From the NCBI GenBank assembly GCA_019418225.1, contig DYCF01000064.1, forward strand, positions 1 through 17,405: DNA of 17,405 bases, written 5' to 3'. Positions 16,010-17,405 of this stretch are shown here, one piece after another; the stretch's first letter is position 1; each line of letters begins with the position of its first letter. The notes under the pieces are model-generated. The model saw nothing but the letters and a program-made list of their open reading frames with translations, did not search any database and was not told the DNA's origin. A program made the translations under genes and the position numbers. This DNA is from Clostridiales bacterium (lineage in GTDB: Bacteria > Bacillota > Clostridia > Lachnospirales > Cellulosilyticaceae).

Positions 16010-16168
16010 TTATTTTTTCTTTTGTGCATGCTTTTGATAATGGCGTAAAAAGTTTTCTTGAGCAATATCATCTATTTGCTTGTCATAAGTAGTAGATACT
16101 GCTACACAGCTATATAGTATGCCAATTACGCCTACTACACCTGCACTTACTAAAATAACTATATACAT
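16010..16168 (-). CDS. 52-aa single-pass membrane protein at the head of the polysaccharide operon
   Basis: This small open frame fills the space between the operon promoter and the initiating transferase. The chosen ATG (16166-16168) is preceded by GGGAGG at 16179-16184, with a 10-nt spacer. An upstream in-frame ATG at 16186 overlaps that site and would give 58 aa but has no ribosome binding site of its own. The product begins with one strongly hydrophobic helix (MYIVILVSAGVVGVIGILYS, about 20 residues). It continues with a polar tail (TTYDKQIDDIAQENF) and a basic end with three terminal lysines. No known domain is recognised. Its position first in the operon suggests a role in the membrane assembly complex or in controlling the transferase, but that is inference. 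It could also be a non-functional leader. Confidence 0.65.
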   Translation of the reverse strand: MYIVILVSAGVVGVIGILYSCVAVSTTYDKQIDDIAQENFLRHYQKHAQKKK

Positions 16169-16178
16169 GATCTTTCTG

Positions 16179-16184
16179 CCTCCC
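16179..16184 (-). promoter_or_regulatory. Ribosome binding site of the 52-aa protein
   Basis: GGGAGG on the minus strand sits 10 nt before the ATG at 16168. It lies inside the first codons of the longer 58-codon frame, which argues for the downstream start. Confidence 0.6.
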
Positions 16185-16186
16185 AT

Positions 16187-16206
16187 CTTATATTTATTAA
16201 TATAAG
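16187..16206 (-). promoter_or_regulatory. AT-only stem-loop in the operon leader
   Basis: CTTATATT and AATATAAG form an 8-bp perfect stem with a 4-nt loop, ending 2 nt before the GGGAGG of the 52-aa gene. In RNA it lies in the leader of about 50 nt and could affect access to the ribosome binding site; as DNA it is a dyad that a regulator could bind. Stability is low, so the function is uncertain. Confidence 0.4.
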
Positions 16207-16224
16207 TATGTTCAATTTTCAGAA

Positions 16225-16233
16225 ATTATATCA
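16225..16233 (-). promoter_or_regulatory. Extended -10 promoter of the polysaccharide operon
   Basis: The minus strand reads TGATATAAT: a perfect TATAAT (16225-16230) with the TGn extension (16231-16233). The region 17 nt upstream (GAAACT) matches TTGACA poorly, which extended -10 promoters tolerate. Start of transcription is expected near 16218, about 50 nt before the first gene. The promoter lies just downstream of the terminator at 16267-16298. Confidence 0.6.
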
Positions 16234-16266
16234 TCTACATATTATTTAGTTTCCTTCTTACTCTAT

Positions 16267-16298
16267 AAAAAAAGAGGGAATTCATTCCCTCTTTTTTT
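16267..16298 (-). terminator. Strong intrinsic terminator (bidirectional)
   Basis: GAGGGAAT (16274-16281) pairs perfectly with ATTCCCTC (16284-16291) across a 2-nt TC spacer. Seven A and seven T flank the stem, extending it to 15 bp and supplying a U-tract in either direction. It separates the upstream membrane-protein gene region from the polysaccharide operon promoter. It most likely ends transcripts arriving from 16658 on the minus strand. Confidence 0.9.
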
Positions 16299-16378
16299 AC
16301 TACTTTCTAGCGCTTCTTAGAATTTGTTCACACTTTATGTCATGAATCACTTAACTTTAAGAAAACCAATAAAATTAT

Positions 16379-16640
16379 TCATAAACCATTTTCTAAGCTA
16401 GCTAAAATTTCATTTACATCAAGGGTATATGTCTTCTTAATTAATGATAAATTATTCTTATTTATTTGTAAATAAGAATAATTTATTAAATTTACATTTT
16501 ATTGATTTTATTGCATTTTATACATTGTAAATGCATCATACCATTTCATTTTTATAACATGAATCCAATTTTTAAACAGATTCGATTAATTTATATATAT
16601 ATTCAGCAGTTTCCGCCTTATCAAAACACTGAGTTACATT
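16379..16640 (-). other. Gene-free stretch with possible decayed coding sequence
   Basis: The 16299-16657 interval, 359 nt, has no intact gene. On the minus strand, protein-like fragments occur in two frames. From 16640 the frame reads NVTQCFDKAETAEYIYK and stops at 16572. Another frame overlapping it reads SNLFKNW onward, includes MKWYDAFTMYKMQ before a stop near 16520, then after two stops continues to KKTYTLDVNEILASLENGL, ending at TGA 16379-16381. The Ala, Glu, Asp and Gly content in the first and last pieces is higher than pure AT-rich noise would suggest. No family is recognised, and chance cannot be excluded. Confidence 0.22.
16447..16486. repeat. 18-bp perfect inverted repeat
   Basis: Bases 16447-16464 are the exact reverse complement of 16469-16486, with a 4-nt loop (TTTG). 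Seventeen of the 18 pairs are A-T. No U-tract or GC-rich core makes it a classical terminator. It lies in the gene-free stretch between the upstream membrane-protein gene and the operon terminator. Confidence 0.85.
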
Positions 16641-16657
16641 TTAATATGCTTCTATAA

Positions 16658-17326
16658 CTATTTAACTAAACTTAAATAATACGCTTTCTTTAATGTTTTT
16701 TCCTGTTCATAGGCTGCCTTCATAGTACCTACAATATCTGTAGGCTCTCCTATCTCTTCAAGCTGACTTGTCAATGTTGCTAAGACCGTATTCACCTCTG
16801 TATTACATTCATTTTCCAGTGCTATTACCTCCTTCATATACTTAGGAATAAGCTGTCTTACAATCCCACTTTTTTGACTCCCCTTCATTAACTCTCTGTA
16901 TTCTTCCTTTGCCTGTCTTTCTAAATCGCCAAGCTTTCCTATGTACTTTGCTTTTAAGCCATACATTTTAGCAGCTGCTTCTTCAACAATTATTTTGCTA
17001 CTCTTTGTAGCATCTTGACGTTCTCCACTTGTTGCATCTTGTAATTGCTTGTCCATCTTTTGCATGGCTTCTTCTACTGTTAACTTCCCACTTCTGATTT
17101 CTTCTTCTTCCTCCACGCTAAAGTCCTTAATTCCCTCTATGCCATAACTTTTTAATGCTGCATTAACACTCTCTTTTTGGCCATCAATTTGAAGTGCAAT
17201 CTCTTCTTCTGAGTACTTTTGAACTTTTAATACTGCGGCGATATTTTCCTTCTGCCACACCCCTAGCCCCGCTACAATCACACCAAGACCTATTAAAATA
17301 CCTAGTCCACCCTTTAGTTTCTTCAT
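16658..17326 (-). CDS. Membrane-anchored helical protein of unknown function
   Basis: The 222-aa protein has a basic N-terminus and one hydrophobic helix (about residues 6-23, GLGILIGLGVIVAGLGVW), with no cleavage site or lipobox, so it is probably an N-terminal anchor with the rest outside the cell. Residues 35-222 are charged and almost wholly helix-forming, with acidic runs (VEEEEEIRSG, 71-80) and heptad-like segments suggestive of coiled coils. Two prolines near 164 and 194 may break the helices. I recognise no family. GGAGGAG lies 6 nt before the ATG. It is transcribed toward the polysaccharide operon but separated from it by about 360 nt and a terminator, so co-regulation is not implied. 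It has no Wzz-type features such as a second C-terminal membrane helix. Confidence 0.7.
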   Translation of the reverse strand: MKKLKGGLGILIGLGVIVAGLGVWQKENIAAVLKVQKYSEEEIALQIDGQKESVNAALKSYGIEGIKDFSVEEEEEIRSGKLTVEEAMQKMDKQLQDATSGERQDATKSSKIIVEEAAAKMYGLKAKYIGKLGDLERQAKEEYRELMKGSQKSGIVRQLIPKYMKEVIALENECNTEVNTVLATLTSQLEEIGEPTDIVGTMKAAYEQEKTLKKAYYLSLVK

Positions 17327-17355
17327 TTTATCTCCTCCATGGTTTAAATATTTTA

Positions 17356-17392
17356 GGCGTTTGCGAAACGCCGTAACCCGTATAAATACGGG
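17356..17392 (+). promoter_or_regulatory. Two tandem hairpins followed by a T-run
   Basis: GGCGTTT/AAACGCC (17356-17372, 3-nt loop) is followed after 4 nt by CCCGTAT/ATACGGG (17377-17392, 2-nt loop), then ATATTTTTTT on the plus strand. Read plus, the second hairpin with its T-run looks like an intrinsic terminator, although no plus-strand gene precedes it in the window. Read minus, the pair lies 30-66 nt upstream of the 222-aa gene and could be a leader structure or the end of an upstream unit. The window ends here, so its role is unresolved. Confidence 0.55.
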
Positions 17393-17405
17393 ATATTTTT
17401 TTGTG

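Noticed and set aside
17341..17405. c-di-GMP (GEMM) or other known riboswitch
   Set aside because: The two hairpins lack the conserved GEMM core and I could not match another known class; only simple stems are visible.

Overview
The window is AT-rich, with tightly packed genes, AGGAGG-type ribosome binding sites and Clostridia-like protein families: an EFR1-type flavodoxin/ferredoxin, a VanZ-like protein, an EpsG-type polymerase and an FrhB-type ferredoxin protein. It most likely comes from the chromosome of a low-GC Gram-positive anaerobe of the Clostridia, perhaps Lachnospirales. That placement is inferred from protein style only; there is no rRNA or tRNA to settle it. I see no tRNA, CRISPR array, transposase or phage gene.

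The left third (1-5800) holds unrelated single genes. On the minus strand these are a MINPP-type histidine acid phosphatase without a signal peptide, a CPA1 (NhaP-like) Na+/H+ antiporter, a cysteine-rich protein, a flavodoxin-ferredoxin fusion and a small VanZ-like membrane protein. The only plus-strand gene encodes a secreted protein of unknown function. Three copies of a 62-bp AT-rich intergenic repeat lie in this part (1-118, 3738-3799, 5819-5880). The last one abuts the end of the polysaccharide operon and supplies the stop codon of its final gene.

The middle (5877 to about 16230, all minus strand) is one Wzx/Wzy-type exopolysaccharide or capsule operon. In transcription order it has a 52-aa membrane protein, the initiating phosphoglycosyltransferase, UDP-sugar dehydrogenase, GT2, GT4, a hexapeptide acetyltransferase, an EpsG-like polymerase, a polysaccharide pyruvyl transferase family protein, an FrhB-like iron-sulfur flavoprotein and a Wzx flippase. 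Gaps are 1-39 nt. An extended -10 promoter (16225-16233) sits just downstream of a strong terminator (16267-16298), so the operon seems to have its own start. The predicted product is an acidic polymer: UDP-uronic acid, acetyl and perhaps pyruvyl groups are added to a lipid-linked repeat unit, which is then flipped by Wzx and polymerised by Wzy. No chain-length or tyrosine-kinase genes are present in the window.

The right end has about 360 nt without an intact gene (16299-16657), containing an 18-bp perfect palindrome and traces of a possible decayed coding region. Beyond it lies a membrane-anchored helical protein of unknown function (16658-17326), preceded by two tandem hairpins.
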